Under the pieces are notes generated by a model. The model was not told the DNA's origin, did no database searches, and saw only the letters and a program-made list of their open reading frames with translations. Below are positions 17,014 to 26,002 of a DNA stretch of 64,000 nucleotides, piece by piece. This stretch comes from Synergistes jonesii. GTDB lineage: Bacteria > Synergistota > Synergistia > Synergistales > Synergistaceae. Position 1 is the stretch's first letter. The number at the start of each line of letters is the position of its first letter. Both the position numbers and the translations under genes were made by a program. The stretch is from positions 160,226 through 224,225 of the forward strand of contig NZ_JMKI01000031.1 of assembly GCF_000712295.1 (NCBI RefSeq), given 5' to 3'.

Positions 17014-17051
17014 ATGCGCCGCGCGGCGCCTCATTTATCTTTTATGTTTTT

Positions 17052-17132
17052 ATCACACGGATTTGCTCAGTGCTGACGCCCTTCGCTTTTTTTACTGTGA
17101 GCGGCGTCAGCCGCGAACAGATCCGCGTGACG
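17052..17132. repeat. 81-bp dispersed palindromic repeat, copy 1
   Basis: The ends form an inverted pair (ATCACACGGAT / ATCCGCGTGACG) and the inside carries GCTGACGCC...GGCGTCAGC. The reverse complement matches 34384-34464 over the whole 81 bp with few differences. It lies in the convergent gap between the DUF1848 gene and glcD1, where it may also help to end transcription. Confidence 0.75.
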
Positions 17133-17140
17133 TTTTATCT

Positions 17141-18562
17141 TTATTGCAGCTTGAAGAACATCTTTCCGGGATTTAAAATGTTCTGCGGGTCGAAGGCTTT
17201 TTTTATCCCCCTCATTATCTCGAGCTCCGCGGGCGTTTTGTTTTCGGTCAACACCTTCTGCTTGACGTGGCCGACGCCGTGCTCTCCGCTGCCGACGCCG
17301 CCGAGCGATATCGCCTCGTTTATCAGCGCGCTGAAAAATTCCTCGGCGTAGGAGGCCCAGCGCTCCGGCGTCATACCCTCCGGCTTCAGAGGGATCGGGT
17401 GCAGGTTGCCGTCTCCGATGTGCGAGATGATGCCTATCTCGACGTTCCACTCGCCGCTTATCCTTTTGATGCGGCGCAGCATCTCGGGCACCGCCGAAAG
17501 GGGCACCATCAGGTCGCCGGAGGCGCAGGCGTAGGGGTCGCGCGCGCGCATCCCCTCGAGGCCGTTCTGCCTCACGTTCCACATCGCCGCGGAATCCGTG
17601 CGGCTCTCGGCGACGAAGACTTCGAAGGCGCCGCCCTCAAGGCAGATTTTACCGACGGTCTCGTAGCCCTCTTCGAGCTGCTCGTCCGTGTCGCCCTCTA
17701 CCTGTATCAGAAGATAGCCCTCGCTGCGTTCCTGCTCGGGCAGCGCGCAGCCGAGATATTCGGTCGTGTATTTCACGAGGTTCCTGTCCATGAATTCGCA
17801 GGAGATTATGCGGCGTCCGGAGCCTATCACCTTCGCGACGCTCTCGACGAGCTTTTCGACGTCTGGGTAACAGGCTAAGAGGTTCACGACCTTGCCGGGC
17901 TTCGGTTCGAGGTTGACGATGAGCTTCGTGGCGATCGCAAGAGTTCCCTCGCTTCCTGCGAGCAGGTTCAAAAGGCTGTAGCCCCACGTGTCCTTGCGGA
18001 AGCGCCCGCCGAGATGCAAAATTTCGCCCGACGCGAGCACGACCTCCGCGCCGAGGACGTGGCGGCGCGTGCTGCCGTAGCGTATGACCTTGCCGCCGCC
18101 GGCGTTCGTCGCGAAGTTTCCGCCGATGAAGCTCGTCTCCGTGCTCATCGGATAGCCCGCGTACAAAAAACCTTCGGCCGCGGCGGCGCGGCAGAGGTCG
18201 TTCGTCACGACTCCCGGCTCGACGACTGCGACGCGGTTGATTTTATCTATCTCGAGGATTTTGTTCATTCGTTCGAGCGAGAGGACGACGCCGCCCGCGA
18301 GCGGCACGGCCCCGCCGTTCAGCCCGCTGCCCGCGCCGCGCGGCGTCACGGGTATGCGGTATTTGCTCGCGATCTTCATGACGGAGGAGACCTGCTCCGT
18401 GTTCCGCGGCCTGACGACGGCCTCGGGCATATGCCCCCATACGCGCCCCGCCTGGTCGTAAGCGTAGTTTTCCAGCGCGTCTGCGTCTATAATGGCGGCG
18501 GCGCGCCCGACCGCGGAGGCGAGCTCTTCGAAAATTTCTTTTGTCAGCGAGCCGTAGCCCAT
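17141..18562 (-). CDS. GlcD/D-lactate dehydrogenase-type FAD oxidase (set 1)
   Basis: About 473 residues of the FAD-linked oxidase family (GlcD, Dld). The N-terminal FAD-binding domain shows VTPRGAGSGLNGGAV, VVEPGVV and SFIGGNFATNAGG; the C-terminal domain ends with SHIGDGNLHP, SGEHGVGHVK and FDPQNILNPGKM. Such enzymes oxidise D-2-hydroxyacids and here probably pass electrons to the EtfBA encoded just upstream. The start overlaps the etfA stop (GTGATG: GTG 18565 or ATG 18562). Substrate is unknown. It is a paralogue of the gene at 42456-43892. Confidence 0.87.
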   Translation of the reverse strand: MGYGSLTKEIFEELASAVGRAAAIIDADALENYAYDQAGRVWGHMPEAVVRPRNTEQVSSVMKIASKYRIPVTPRGAGSGLNGGAVPLAGGVVLSLERMNKILEIDKINRVAVVEPGVVTNDLCRAAAAEGFLYAGYPMSTETSFIGGNFATNAGGGKVIRYGSTRRHVLGAEVVLASGEILHLGGRFRKDTWGYSLLNLLAGSEGTLAIATKLIVNLEPKPGKVVNLLACYPDVEKLVESVAKVIGSGRRIISCEFMDRNLVKYTTEYLGCALPEQERSEGYLLIQVEGDTDEQLEEGYETVGKICLEGGAFEVFVAESRTDSAAMWNVRQNGLEGMRARDPYACASGDLMVPLSAVPEMLRRIKRISGEWNVEIGIISHIGDGNLHPIPLKPEGMTPERWASYAEEFFSALINEAISLGGVGSGEHGVGHVKQKVLTENKTPAELEIMRGIKKAFDPQNILNPGKMFFKLQ

Positions 18563-19560
18563 CACCGAAGGCCTTTGTATTTTTTCACGGCCTCGATGAG
18601 CCCGCCCAGCATCTCCATCGCGTCGCCCTGCACCGCCAGGTCCGCGACGCGGAAGATCGGCGCTTCGGGGTCCTGGTTCACCGCGACGATCGTCTCGGCC
18701 CCGCTCATTCCGGCGATGTGCTGCACGGCGCCGGAGATGCCGAACGCGAGGTAAAGGCGCGGCGTGACGGATTTGCCGGAGAGCCCGACCTGCGCGGAGT
18801 AGGGGGCCCAGCCGAGGTCGACCGCCATGCGCGACGCTCCGACGCTGCCGCCGAGCAGGCGAGCGAGCTCTTCGAGGCGCGCGAAGTTTTTCGCGTTCTT
18901 CATCCCCTTGCCGCCGGAGACGATGATCTCGGCTTCCTGCAGCGGCAGCCCGACGCTCTTTTCCGCTTCGAACTTTATGAATTTGACGAGGGATTCGAGC
19001 AGCTCTTTCTTCGGCGCAAATTCAATCGTTTCGCATTCGCGCGACGCGTCGGGCGAAAGGGGGCGCTTCGACTTCGGGCGCACCGTGCACATCTGCGGGT
19101 CGCGCCCCTTAGTCTTGATGTCCGCCATCACGTTGCCGCCTATCGCCGGGCGCGTCTGTATCAGCCGCTTCGATTCTCTGTCGATCGCCAGCTCCGTGCA
19201 GTCGGCGGTGAGGCCGCAGCCTATGCGCGAGCTGAGCATCGGCATGACGGTACGCCCCTGCGTCGTGGCGGAGGCGATGAGAATCGAAGGCTTGTATTTT
19301 TCTATCATCTCCGCGAGCGTCGCGGACGTTATGTCGGCTTTGAAATTTTCAAACTCCGGAGCGTCGGCGACGTAGACCTTGTCGGCCCCGTAAGCGGCGA
19401 GCGACGCCGACTGCTCCTTTATCCCGCTGCCGACGACCACGCTCGCGAGCGGCGCGCCGAGCGCGTCGGCAAGCTCTTTGCCCCACGCGAGGAGTTCGCG
19501 CGACACGGGATGTATCTTTCCTCCGCGGACTTCCGCGAGAGTCCAGACCTCGGCGCTCAT
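18562..19560 (-). CDS. etfA: Electron transfer flavoprotein alpha subunit (set 1)
   Basis: 332 residues. The C-terminal FAD domain carries VSGGKGMKN, the segment GASRMAVDLGW, VGLSGKSVTP, LAFGISGAVQH and INQDPEAPIF-like NQDPEAPIF, all EtfA landmarks. It works as a heterodimer with EtfB, here carrying electrons from the adjacent FAD oxidase. ATG 19560 is chosen because GGAGG is 8 bases upstream and the codons before it overlap etfB. Operon order on the minus strand is etfB-etfA-glcD. Confidence 0.92.
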   Translation of the reverse strand: MSAEVWTLAEVRGGKIHPVSRELLAWGKELADALGAPLASVVVGSGIKEQSASLAAYGADKVYVADAPEFENFKADITSATLAEMIEKYKPSILIASATTQGRTVMPMLSSRIGCGLTADCTELAIDRESKRLIQTRPAIGGNVMADIKTKGRDPQMCTVRPKSKRPLSPDASRECETIEFAPKKELLESLVKFIKFEAEKSVGLPLQEAEIIVSGGKGMKNAKNFARLEELARLLGGSVGASRMAVDLGWAPYSAQVGLSGKSVTPRLYLAFGISGAVQHIAGMSGAETIVAVNQDPEAPIFRVADLAVQGDAMEMLGGLIEAVKKYKGLR

Positions 19561-19561
19561 T

Positions 19562-20374
19562 TCACACCGCCTCCGCTTTTTCAAGGCAGTTTTTATCTTC
19601 GAATATTTTCATTATCTCGCCTATCGCCGCGTCTATGCCGTCGGCCGCGGCTATTCTGCGGCCGCAGCGCGTCACCTTCGGGTAGGTGACGTTTACGACC
19701 TGGGTCGCCGAGCCTGTGAGCCCCGTCTCCTCGGCCGCCATCGAAATGTCGTCCGCCGTCAGAATCTCGACGTCCGCCTTCTTAGCGCGAAGCTTGCCGG
19801 AGAGCGTGCAGAGACGCGGGACGTTCATCTCCTTGACCGGGATGACCATCGCCGGGAGCTTAGCCTCGACGGTCTCGTGCCCGCCCTCCACCGCGCGGAC
19901 GACGCGGACCTTTTCGCCGCTCAGCTCTTCGATCGCGCTCACGTAGGAGAGCACGCTCGCCCCGAGCAGTTCGGCGCAGGCCGGGCCTACCTGCCCTGTC
20001 TCCCCGTCCGTAGCGCGTTCGCCTGCGAGCAGCAGGTCGAAGGGGCCGGCCTTTTTTATCGCGCGCGCGAGCGTTCGCGCCGTCGCGAGGGTGTCGGCTC
20101 CGCCGAACTTTCTGTCCGATAGCAGCAGGCCGTCGTCCGCTCCCATCGCTATCGCATAGCGCACGGCCTTTTGAGCGGTCATCGGCCCCATGCTGATCGC
20201 GGTGATCGACGCATCTTGGCGCGCCTCTTTGATTCTCACCGCCGCCTCGACGGCGTGCAGGTCGAGCGGATTGAGCTCGGCATCTACGCCATCGCGTATC
20301 ATAGTGCCCGTCTTTTCATCTATTTTGACGGTGTCCACGGCAGGCACCTGTTTCACAAGCACAGCAATTTTCAA
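19562..20374 (-). CDS. etfB: Electron transfer flavoprotein beta subunit (set 1)
   Basis: 270 residues beginning KIAVLVKQVP, with NPLDLHAVEAA, the ATDGETGQVGP nucleotide loop and PAMVIPVKEMN, all typical of EtfB. The start is a TTG at 20374, placed by the family N-terminus and by GGAGGAAGGAAC immediately upstream; no ATG fits. It is the first gene of the minus-strand etfB-etfA-glcD operon. Confidence 0.92.
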   Translation of the reverse strand: MKIAVLVKQVPAVDTVKIDEKTGTMIRDGVDAELNPLDLHAVEAAVRIKEARQDASITAISMGPMTAQKAVRYAIAMGADDGLLLSDRKFGGADTLATARTLARAIKKAGPFDLLLAGERATDGETGQVGPACAELLGASVLSYVSAIEELSGEKVRVVRAVEGGHETVEAKLPAMVIPVKEMNVPRLCTLSGKLRAKKADVEILTADDISMAAEETGLTGSATQVVNVTYPKVTRCGRRIAAADGIDAAIGEIMKIFEDKNCLEKAEAV

Positions 20375-20420
20375 AGTTCCTTCCTCCTTTTGAGGAAAAT
20401 AAATACTTGCAGAAAGTAAC

Positions 20421-20448
20421 GATATACTAAAGCGTGCCGCTGCGTCAA
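20421..20448 (-). promoter_or_regulatory. Candidate promoter for etfB-etfA-glcD set 1
   Basis: Minus-strand TTGACG (20443-20448) and TATATC (20421-20426), spacing 16, about 45 bases before the TTG start. Confidence 0.4.
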
Positions 20449-20542
20449 GTTTTTCGGGCATATTTTGCGGCGGCGGGACGGCGCGGGATGCGCGCGTTAA
20501 TAAAAATATTTTTAAAAATGTTGGAAAAACTTCCCCGAGGGC

Positions 20543-20572
20543 TTCACACAACACTATATATAGTGTTATAAT
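20543..20572 (+). promoter_or_regulatory. nrdR-nrdD-nrdG promoter with a perfect NrdR box
   Basis: TTCACA (20543-20548) and TATAAT (20567-20572) are 18 bases apart. The spacer is filled by the perfect 16-base palindrome ACACTATATATAGTGT (20551-20566), the classic NrdR box. NrdR binding there would cover the promoter, so the operon should be autoregulated by its first gene product. The usual second box about 31 bases upstream is not evident. Confidence 0.85.
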
Positions 20573-20612
20573 TTTTTTAGCACGGTACACGTAGCGGCTG
20601 GAGGAAACTGAG

Positions 20613-21089
20613 ATGAAATGCCCCATTTGCGGCGCAGCTGAAACGAGAGTGATAGAGACACGCAGCTCTGACGAAGGGCGTGTCAACCGCCGGAGGCGCG
20701 AATGTCCCGAATGCTCCGCGCGTTTTACCACTTACGAGCGCCTGGAGGAAAAAGGCTATCTCTGGGTGGTCAAAAAGGACGGAAGGCGCGAGGCTTTCGA
20801 CCGCGCGAAGATCATCAGGGGGCTCCAGCACGCCTGCGAGAAGCTTCCCGTGGCGCTTGAAACGCTCGAGGAAGCCGCCGACCGCATCGAGGAGCGCGTG
20901 CGCAGCACCGGACAGGGAGAAATCCCTACTGCTATGATAGGAGAGATGGCGGCTGAGGAACTGCGAGGAATCAATAAAGTCGCCTATGTGAGATTTGCGT
21001 CGGTCTACAAGGAGTTTACCGACATATCGAGCTTCACGCATGAAATAGCGCGGCTGTTGGATGACAAGGAGGCACACCGCAATGGTTGA
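20613..21089 (+). CDS. nrdR: Transcriptional repressor NrdR
   Basis: 158 residues with the diagnostic layout: a zinc ribbon (CPICG at 3-7, CPEC about 30 residues on) followed by an ATP-cone domain from about residue 48. NrdR senses dATP/ATP and represses ribonucleotide reductase genes. A perfect NrdR box lies in its own promoter, and the next genes are nrdD and nrdG. The ATG has GGAGG upstream; the end overlaps nrdD by 8 bases. Confidence 0.95.
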   Translation: MKCPICGAAETRVIETRSSDEGRVNRRRRECPECSARFTTYERLEEKGYLWVVKKDGRREAFDRAKIIRGLQHACEKLPVALETLEEAADRIEERVRSTGQGEIPTAMIGEMAAEELRGINKVAYVRFASVYKEFTDISSFTHEIARLLDDKEAHRNG

Positions 21090-23205
21090 GGATTTGAATA
21101 CCCGCTTCGGAAAGCAGAAGCAATTATTTGAGAGCGGCGGCGAGTCTACGGATCTCGCGCTGATGGTCGACGCGCTCGCCCAAGAGGAGCGCTCGCCGTG
21201 GGACGCGGGGAGGATCCGCGACGCGCTCATCGTAGAAGCGGGGGTCGATCCCGCGACCGCCGAGAGCATCGCCATCGAGGTCGAGGAGGATCTGATGAAG
21301 TACGGGCGCAGCAAGGTCACGACTTCGATAATACGCGAAATGGTGAACGTAAAGCTGTTCCAGCGCGGTCTTGATTCGAAGCTGAAGGACCATTCGCGCA
21401 TAGGCCTTCCGATTCACGACCTTGAGACGATGATGTTCAATAAAAACAAAGAGAACAGCAACACGAGCCACAACCCGGAGTCGATAAACCTATCGATCGC
21501 CGAGATGGTGCTGAAGGAGTACGCTTTGACGAAGGTCTTCTCAAAGGACGTCGCGGACGCCCACCTGAGCGGCGACATACACCTCCACGACCTCGGCATG
21601 GTGAACCGCCCCTACTGCTCCGGGCAGAGCGTCGCCTACGTCGCGCGCTACGGCCTGAACATCCCGTCGATCACGAGCGTTTCCAATCCCGCGAAGCACG
21701 CCGACGTGCTGCTCGCCCATATGCTGAAGATGACGTCGGTGCTTCAGAACCACTTCGCCGGCGCTATCGGCTGGGATGCGGTGAATATGTTCTTCGCCCC
21801 TTACACGGTCGGCTGGGATTACGGCCAGTATCTGCAGCTGGCCCAGCAGCTTATCTTTGAGTTCAACCAGCTCGCCGGAGGGCGCGGCGGGCAGGTCGCC
21901 TTCACAGACGTGAACCTCTACTACGAAATTCCGAATCACTTCCGCGAAGTCCCGGCGATCGGGCCTGGCGGGAAGTTCACCGGCAAGACCTACGCGGATT
22001 ACGCGAAAGAAGCGAAGATGTTCCTGCGCGCGCTCTTCGACGTCTACATGAAGGGCGACAGCCGGGGGCAGCCCTTCTTCTTCCCGAAGCCGCTGCTCCA
22101 CATCACCGATTACTTCTTCAAAGAAGAGGGCTGGGAGGAGTGCCTCGATCAGGCGTGCCGCCTCTCCTCGGAAAAGGGCAACACCTATTACGTCTTCGAC
22201 CGCGGCGGGGTCGCCAAGCTCTCCGAATGCTGCCGCCTCTCCTTCGAGCTCACGCCGGAAGACCTCGACGAGGCGAAACACCCGTGGAAGATGCGCTACT
22301 GCGCGCTGCAGAACATCACGCTGAACCTGCCGCGCGCGGCTTACCGCGCGGGCGGCGACGACGAACTGCTCTTCGACATAATAGACGAGGAGATGGAGCT
22401 TGCCGCGAAGGCGCACCTGCAGAAGCGCGAGTTCATAAAGAACATATTGGAGCTCGGCGGGAAGGGGCCCCTTGCGGCGCTCTGCGTTTCGCACGACGAC
22501 GAGCCGTACCTCAGGATGCGCAAGGCGAGCCACCTGATCGGCATACTCGGCCTGAACGAGATGGTGCAGGCGATGACGGGCTCTCAGCTCCACGAGAGCG
22601 ACGAGGCCGCGGCGCTCGGCCGCGCGGCGGTACAGTACATGGACCTGAAATGCCAGCAGCTTTCCGAACGCTTAGGGCTGAAGTTCGTGCTCGAACAGAC
22701 GCCAGCGGAGAGCACGGCGCTGCGCTTCGCGAAGCTCGACCTCCGCGCGTGGCCCGACGTCGCGAAAAAGTACGTCAAGGGCGATTTGACGACGGGCGAG
22801 ATATACTACACGAACAGCACTCATCTGAATTACGGCCTTGCGCAGGACCCGATCGACAAGGTCATGCGCGAAGGCGAGCTGCACCCGATGATAAAGGCCG
22901 GCGCTATCACGCACGTATGGATGGGCGAACACAAGCCGGAGCCGAGTGCGCTTGCGTCGTTCGTCGTCAAGACCTTCAAATATTCGCAGAACGCGCAGGT
23001 GGCCTTCAGCCCCGAATTTACCATCTGCAACGAGTGCAGCCATATAGAGCGCGGCCTTTCCGGCCGCTGCGCGCTCTGCGGCTCGGAGGACGTCGACGGG
23101 ATCACGCGCGTCACCGGCTACTTCACGCGCACGTCGTCGTGGAACGCCGGAAAGCGCGGAGAGCTGAAGGATCGCGCGCGCCGTCCCGTTACGATGGCGA
23201 AATAG
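21082..23205 (+). CDS. nrdD: Anaerobic ribonucleoside-triphosphate reductase NrdD
   Basis: 707 residues. A short N-terminal ATP-cone-like part is followed by the 10-stranded barrel typical of class III enzymes (HLHDLGMVNRPYCSGQS, SNPAKHADVLLAHM). Near the end are the zinc knuckle cysteines CNEC...CALCG and the glycyl-radical loop RVTGYF (Gly about 679) before WNAGKR. It makes deoxynucleotides without oxygen and needs NrdG to generate the radical. ATG 21082 follows AAGGAGG; an earlier in-frame ATG at 21061 precedes that site and is not used. Confidence 0.95.
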   Translation: MVEDLNTRFGKQKQLFESGGESTDLALMVDALAQEERSPWDAGRIRDALIVEAGVDPATAESIAIEVEEDLMKYGRSKVTTSIIREMVNVKLFQRGLDSKLKDHSRIGLPIHDLETMMFNKNKENSNTSHNPESINLSIAEMVLKEYALTKVFSKDVADAHLSGDIHLHDLGMVNRPYCSGQSVAYVARYGLNIPSITSVSNPAKHADVLLAHMLKMTSVLQNHFAGAIGWDAVNMFFAPYTVGWDYGQYLQLAQQLIFEFNQLAGGRGGQVAFTDVNLYYEIPNHFREVPAIGPGGKFTGKTYADYAKEAKMFLRALFDVYMKGDSRGQPFFFPKPLLHITDYFFKEEGWEECLDQACRLSSEKGNTYYVFDRGGVAKLSECCRLSFELTPEDLDEAKHPWKMRYCALQNITLNLPRAAYRAGGDDELLFDIIDEEMELAAKAHLQKREFIKNILELGGKGPLAALCVSHDDEPYLRMRKASHLIGILGLNEMVQAMTGSQLHESDEAAALGRAAVQYMDLKCQQLSERLGLKFVLEQTPAESTALRFAKLDLRAWPDVAKKYVKGDLTTGEIYYTNSTHLNYGLAQDPIDKVMREGELHPMIKAGAITHVWMGEHKPEPSALASFVVKTFKYSQNAQVAFSPEFTICNECSHIERGLSGRCALCGSEDVDGITRVTGYFTRTSSWNAGKRGELKDRARRPVTMAK

Positions 23206-23207
23206 GA

Positions 23208-23894
23208 ATGGCCGGTTTAAGCGGAATAAAGGCGGGAGGCTATCTTCCCGCCTCTTTTTTGGACTGGGACGGCAAGGTCTCCGCGGTGATATTCTGCTGC
23301 GGGTGCAACTTCCGCTGCCCTTGGTGCCACAACGGGGAGCTCGTTAAATCCGAGCCGTCGCTCGATCTGGGGGAAATTTTTTCGGACATCGCGCGCCGAG
23401 CTAAATTTCTCGACGGAGTGGTGATAAGCGGCGGCGAGCCGTCGCTATGGAGCGGGCTCCTCCCGCTGCTTGAGAAGTTAAAAGAAGCCGGCCTGCCGGC
23501 GAAGATCGACACCAACGGAACGACGCCCTCGCTGTTGCGCGCGGTGACGAAGAAAAATCTCGCGCAGCATATCGCGATGGACGTCAAAGCGCCGCTCGAC
23601 GCCGCTTCCTATTCGCGCTTAGCGGGCGTGCCGGTCGATATGGAAAAAATAATCGAATCGATAAAGCTGATAAAATCTTCGGCGCCCTCCTACGAATTTC
23701 GTACTACCTACGTTCCAGCGCTTCACTCGGACGGCGATCTGCTGAAGATGCGCGGGGAGCTTTCCGACGACGCGCACTGGGTCGTTCAGTGCTTCAAGCC
23801 GAACGGCTGCCTCGACGAAAAATTCCTCGGCGAGGAGCCCGCGAGCGCGGAGAAGCTTAAGGAGCTGCTGCCCGGCATAAAAATTCGCGGATAG
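23208..23894 (+). CDS. nrdG: NrdG-type radical-SAM activating enzyme
   Basis: 228 residues with the radical-SAM cluster motif CNFRCPWC near residue 29 and the SAM-binding segments ISGGEPSLW and KIDTNG. It installs the glycyl radical on NrdD. The ATG lies 2 bases after the nrdD stop, so they form one operon. The sequence resembles the NrdG2/PflA-like branch rather than the short E. coli NrdG. Confidence 0.92.
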   Translation: MAGLSGIKAGGYLPASFLDWDGKVSAVIFCCGCNFRCPWCHNGELVKSEPSLDLGEIFSDIARRAKFLDGVVISGGEPSLWSGLLPLLEKLKEAGLPAKIDTNGTTPSLLRAVTKKNLAQHIAMDVKAPLDAASYSRLAGVPVDMEKIIESIKLIKSSAPSYEFRTTYVPALHSDGDLLKMRGELSDDAHWVVQCFKPNGCLDEKFLGEEPASAEKLKELLPGIKIRG

Positions 23895-23987
23895 CACGAA
23901 GGGCCGAGTTCCGCCCTCCGTCCGGCCGCGGCGCGGGACAAATAGGCGGATGCGCCGCTCGGAGCGCCGCCCGGCGCTTTTCAGGGC

Positions 23988-24015
23988 TTGTCAAAACAGT
24001 GATGCGTGGTATAAT
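23988..24015 (+). promoter_or_regulatory. Promoter of tRNA-Asn
   Basis: TTGTCA (23988-23993) and TATAAT (24010-24015) with a 16-base spacer, 28 bases before the mature tRNA. Confidence 0.75.
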
Positions 24016-24043
24016 ATCCTTTGTTGAGCGATTCAACGGTTAT

Positions 24044-24119
24044 TCCTCGATGGCGCAATCGGCAGCGCGGGTGGCTGTTAACCACTAGGTTCGAGGTTCG
24101 AGTCCTCGTCGGGGAGCCA
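24044..24119 (+). tRNA. tRNA-Asn (anticodon GUU), CCA encoded
   Basis: A 7-bp acceptor stem TCCTCGA pairs with TCGGGGA (one T-G pair), followed by discriminator G and an encoded CCA (24117-24119). The anticodon arm GGTGG-CTGTTAA-CCACT places GTT in the loop centre, and the T arm contains GGTTCGAGTCC. It stands alone between nrdG and the mscS-type gene, with its own promoter. Confidence 0.96.
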
Positions 24120-24194
24120 GCCAGTTTGCGGCATCGTGTGCGTTATGCGTGCGATGCCGCTTTTGTCCATATAGAAATCAAAGGAGACGAAGAA

Positions 24195-25025
24195 ATGGAA
24201 ATCAAACTCGAAACGCTTCCCGAACTGCTTCGGAGCGTGACGCTCGCGTCGCTGCTTCCGGCGCTTATCTACCTCGTAGCCGGGCTTATTATCGTGAAGA
24301 TGGTGATGAGGGCCGTTGCCCGCCTACTTGAAAGGAGCTCCGTCGATAAGACGCTGCACAAATTTATCTTGACGCTTGCGAAGCTCGTCCTCTATTTCGT
24401 ACTCTTCATGACGGTGGCGGGCGCGCTCGGCATACAGATAACTTCCTTCGTGGCCCTGCTCAGCGTCGCCGGCCTGGCCCTTTCGCTGTCGCTGCAGGGC
24501 GTCCTTTCGAACCTGGCCAGCGGAGTGATTTTGCTCTCCGTCAAGCCGTTCAAAGTCGGCGACTATATCGTCGCCGGCGGCGAAGACGGCATCGTCAGCG
24601 AGGTCGCCTTTATGTATACGAAGATGACGACCTTCGACAACAGGGTCATCTACATTCCGAACAGCCAGATATCTTCGTCGACGATAGAAAATTACAACGG
24701 CGAGGAGAAGCGCCGCGTCGACCTAACTTTCAACGTCGCGTACGGCTGCCGGCCGGCCGACGTGAAGGCCGCCGTCTCGGAAGCCGTTGCGCAGATCCCG
24801 AAGACGCTCGCGGATCCCGAACCCTTCGTGCGCATCTCGGCCTATAAGGAGTGCTGCGTAGAGTACACGCTGCGCGTCTGGTGCATGACCGCGGATTACT
24901 GGGACGTCTACTTCGACGCGCTGGAAATGATTCCGCAGAACTTTGCGAAGCACGGCGTCGAGGTCACGTACCCGCATTTGAACGTTCATCTGATGGGGAA
25001 GCCGGAGGCTTCTTCGGAAAAATAG
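24195..25025 (+). CDS. mscS: MscS-type small-conductance mechanosensitive channel
   Basis: 276 residues with three N-terminal membrane helices. The pore-lining third helix has Gly/Ala packing (VASGVILLS-like NLASGVILLSVKPFKVGDY), followed by the beta domain (IYIPNSQISSSTIENY) and an alpha/beta vestibule domain. It opens under membrane tension to release solutes on osmotic downshock. AAGGAG is 8 bases before ATG 24195; an upstream open frame runs through the tRNA and is not coding. Confidence 0.9.
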   Translation: MEIKLETLPELLRSVTLASLLPALIYLVAGLIIVKMVMRAVARLLERSSVDKTLHKFILTLAKLVLYFVLFMTVAGALGIQITSFVALLSVAGLALSLSLQGVLSNLASGVILLSVKPFKVGDYIVAGGEDGIVSEVAFMYTKMTTFDNRVIYIPNSQISSSTIENYNGEEKRRVDLTFNVAYGCRPADVKAAVSEAVAQIPKTLADPEPFVRISAYKECCVEYTLRVWCMTADYWDVYFDALEMIPQNFAKHGVEVTYPHLNVHLMGKPEASSEK

Positions 25026-25052
25026 CGCGCTTGCGCAGGGAGGTTTGACGCG

Positions 25053-25967
25053 ATGGCTGACAAAAAAATTCTCGGTTTTGTGGGCACCGGAGTGATGGGC
25101 TCGTCTATGGCGGGGCATCTGCTGGACGCTGGTAACGAAGTGCATGTATACAACAGGAGCCGCGAGAAGGCGGAAGCCCTTATCGCCAAAGGGGCGATGT
25201 GGGAGGAGAGCCCAGCGGAACTCGCGCGGAAGTGCGACGTCGTCTTCACGATGGTCGGCTTCCCCGCCGACGTCGAAGAGATATATTTAGGGAGGGACGG
25301 CCTGCTGGCTGTTGCGAAAGAGGGGGAGCTCTTCGTCGATATGACGACGTCGAGCCCCAAGTTGGCGAAAAAGCTGTACACGATAGCGAAGGAGCGCAGG
25401 GCCGGTATGCTCGACGCGCCGGTCACGGGCGGCGACAGAGGGGCGCGGGAGGCGACGCTGACGATCTTCGTCGGAGGCGATAAAGTGGATTTCCAAACGG
25501 CTCTGCCTTACTTTCAAATAATGGGGCGCGTCGTCAAGCACATGGGCGGCGCCGGAAACGGGCAGAACGCGAAGCTCGCCAATCAGATCGTGATAACCGG
25601 TACCATGACCGGCATGTGCGAGGCGCTCGCCTTCGCCAAATCCTGCGGCCTCGACCTGGACGAATTCATCGAAGCCGCAGCCGGCGGCTCGGCCTCTACG
25701 TGGAGCCTCAAAAATTACGGGCCGCGAATCCTTAAGGGAGATTTTGCGCCGGGCTTCTTCATCAAGCACTTCATAAAGGATATGAAGCTCGCAGAAGAAG
25801 CGGCCGACGAAATGGGGCTCGACCTGCCGGCCCTTTCCGTGACGCGCGGGCTTTACGAGGAAGTCGCCGGCGGCGGCTACGCCGACAGCGGGACGCAGGC
25901 GCTCTACTGCCTCTACGATCCGCAGGAGGATCGGGCTCCACATAATCCACACAAATCTGCTGTATAA
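25053..25967 (+). CDS. Beta-hydroxyacid dehydrogenase (GarR/MmsB family)
   Basis: 304 residues. It has an N-terminal Rossmann domain (FVGTGVMGSSMAGHL, GxGxxG-type), the family segment DAPVTGGDRGAREATL, and catalytic Lys in GNGQNAKLANQ. These enzymes oxidise 3-hydroxyisobutyrate, tartronate semialdehyde or related acids with NAD(P). The exact substrate is not decidable from sequence or neighbours. It ends about 20 bases upstream of a -10-like TATAAT (25963-25968) for the next gene. Confidence 0.88.
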   Translation: MADKKILGFVGTGVMGSSMAGHLLDAGNEVHVYNRSREKAEALIAKGAMWEESPAELARKCDVVFTMVGFPADVEEIYLGRDGLLAVAKEGELFVDMTTSSPKLAKKLYTIAKERRAGMLDAPVTGGDRGAREATLTIFVGGDKVDFQTALPYFQIMGRVVKHMGGAGNGQNAKLANQIVITGTMTGMCEALAFAKSCGLDLDEFIEAAAGGSASTWSLKNYGPRILKGDFAPGFFIKHFIKDMKLAEEAADEMGLDLPALSVTRGLYEEVAGGGYADSGTQALYCLYDPQEDRAPHNPHKSAV

Positions 25968-26002
25968 TAGCTTCAGTTGGGAAGACGAAAGGGGCGTTGC
26001 AG

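Noticed and set aside
24021..24194. N-terminal extension of the MscS gene through the tRNA
   Set aside because: The frame is open by chance across tRNA-Asn; the ribosome site and family start fit ATG 24195.
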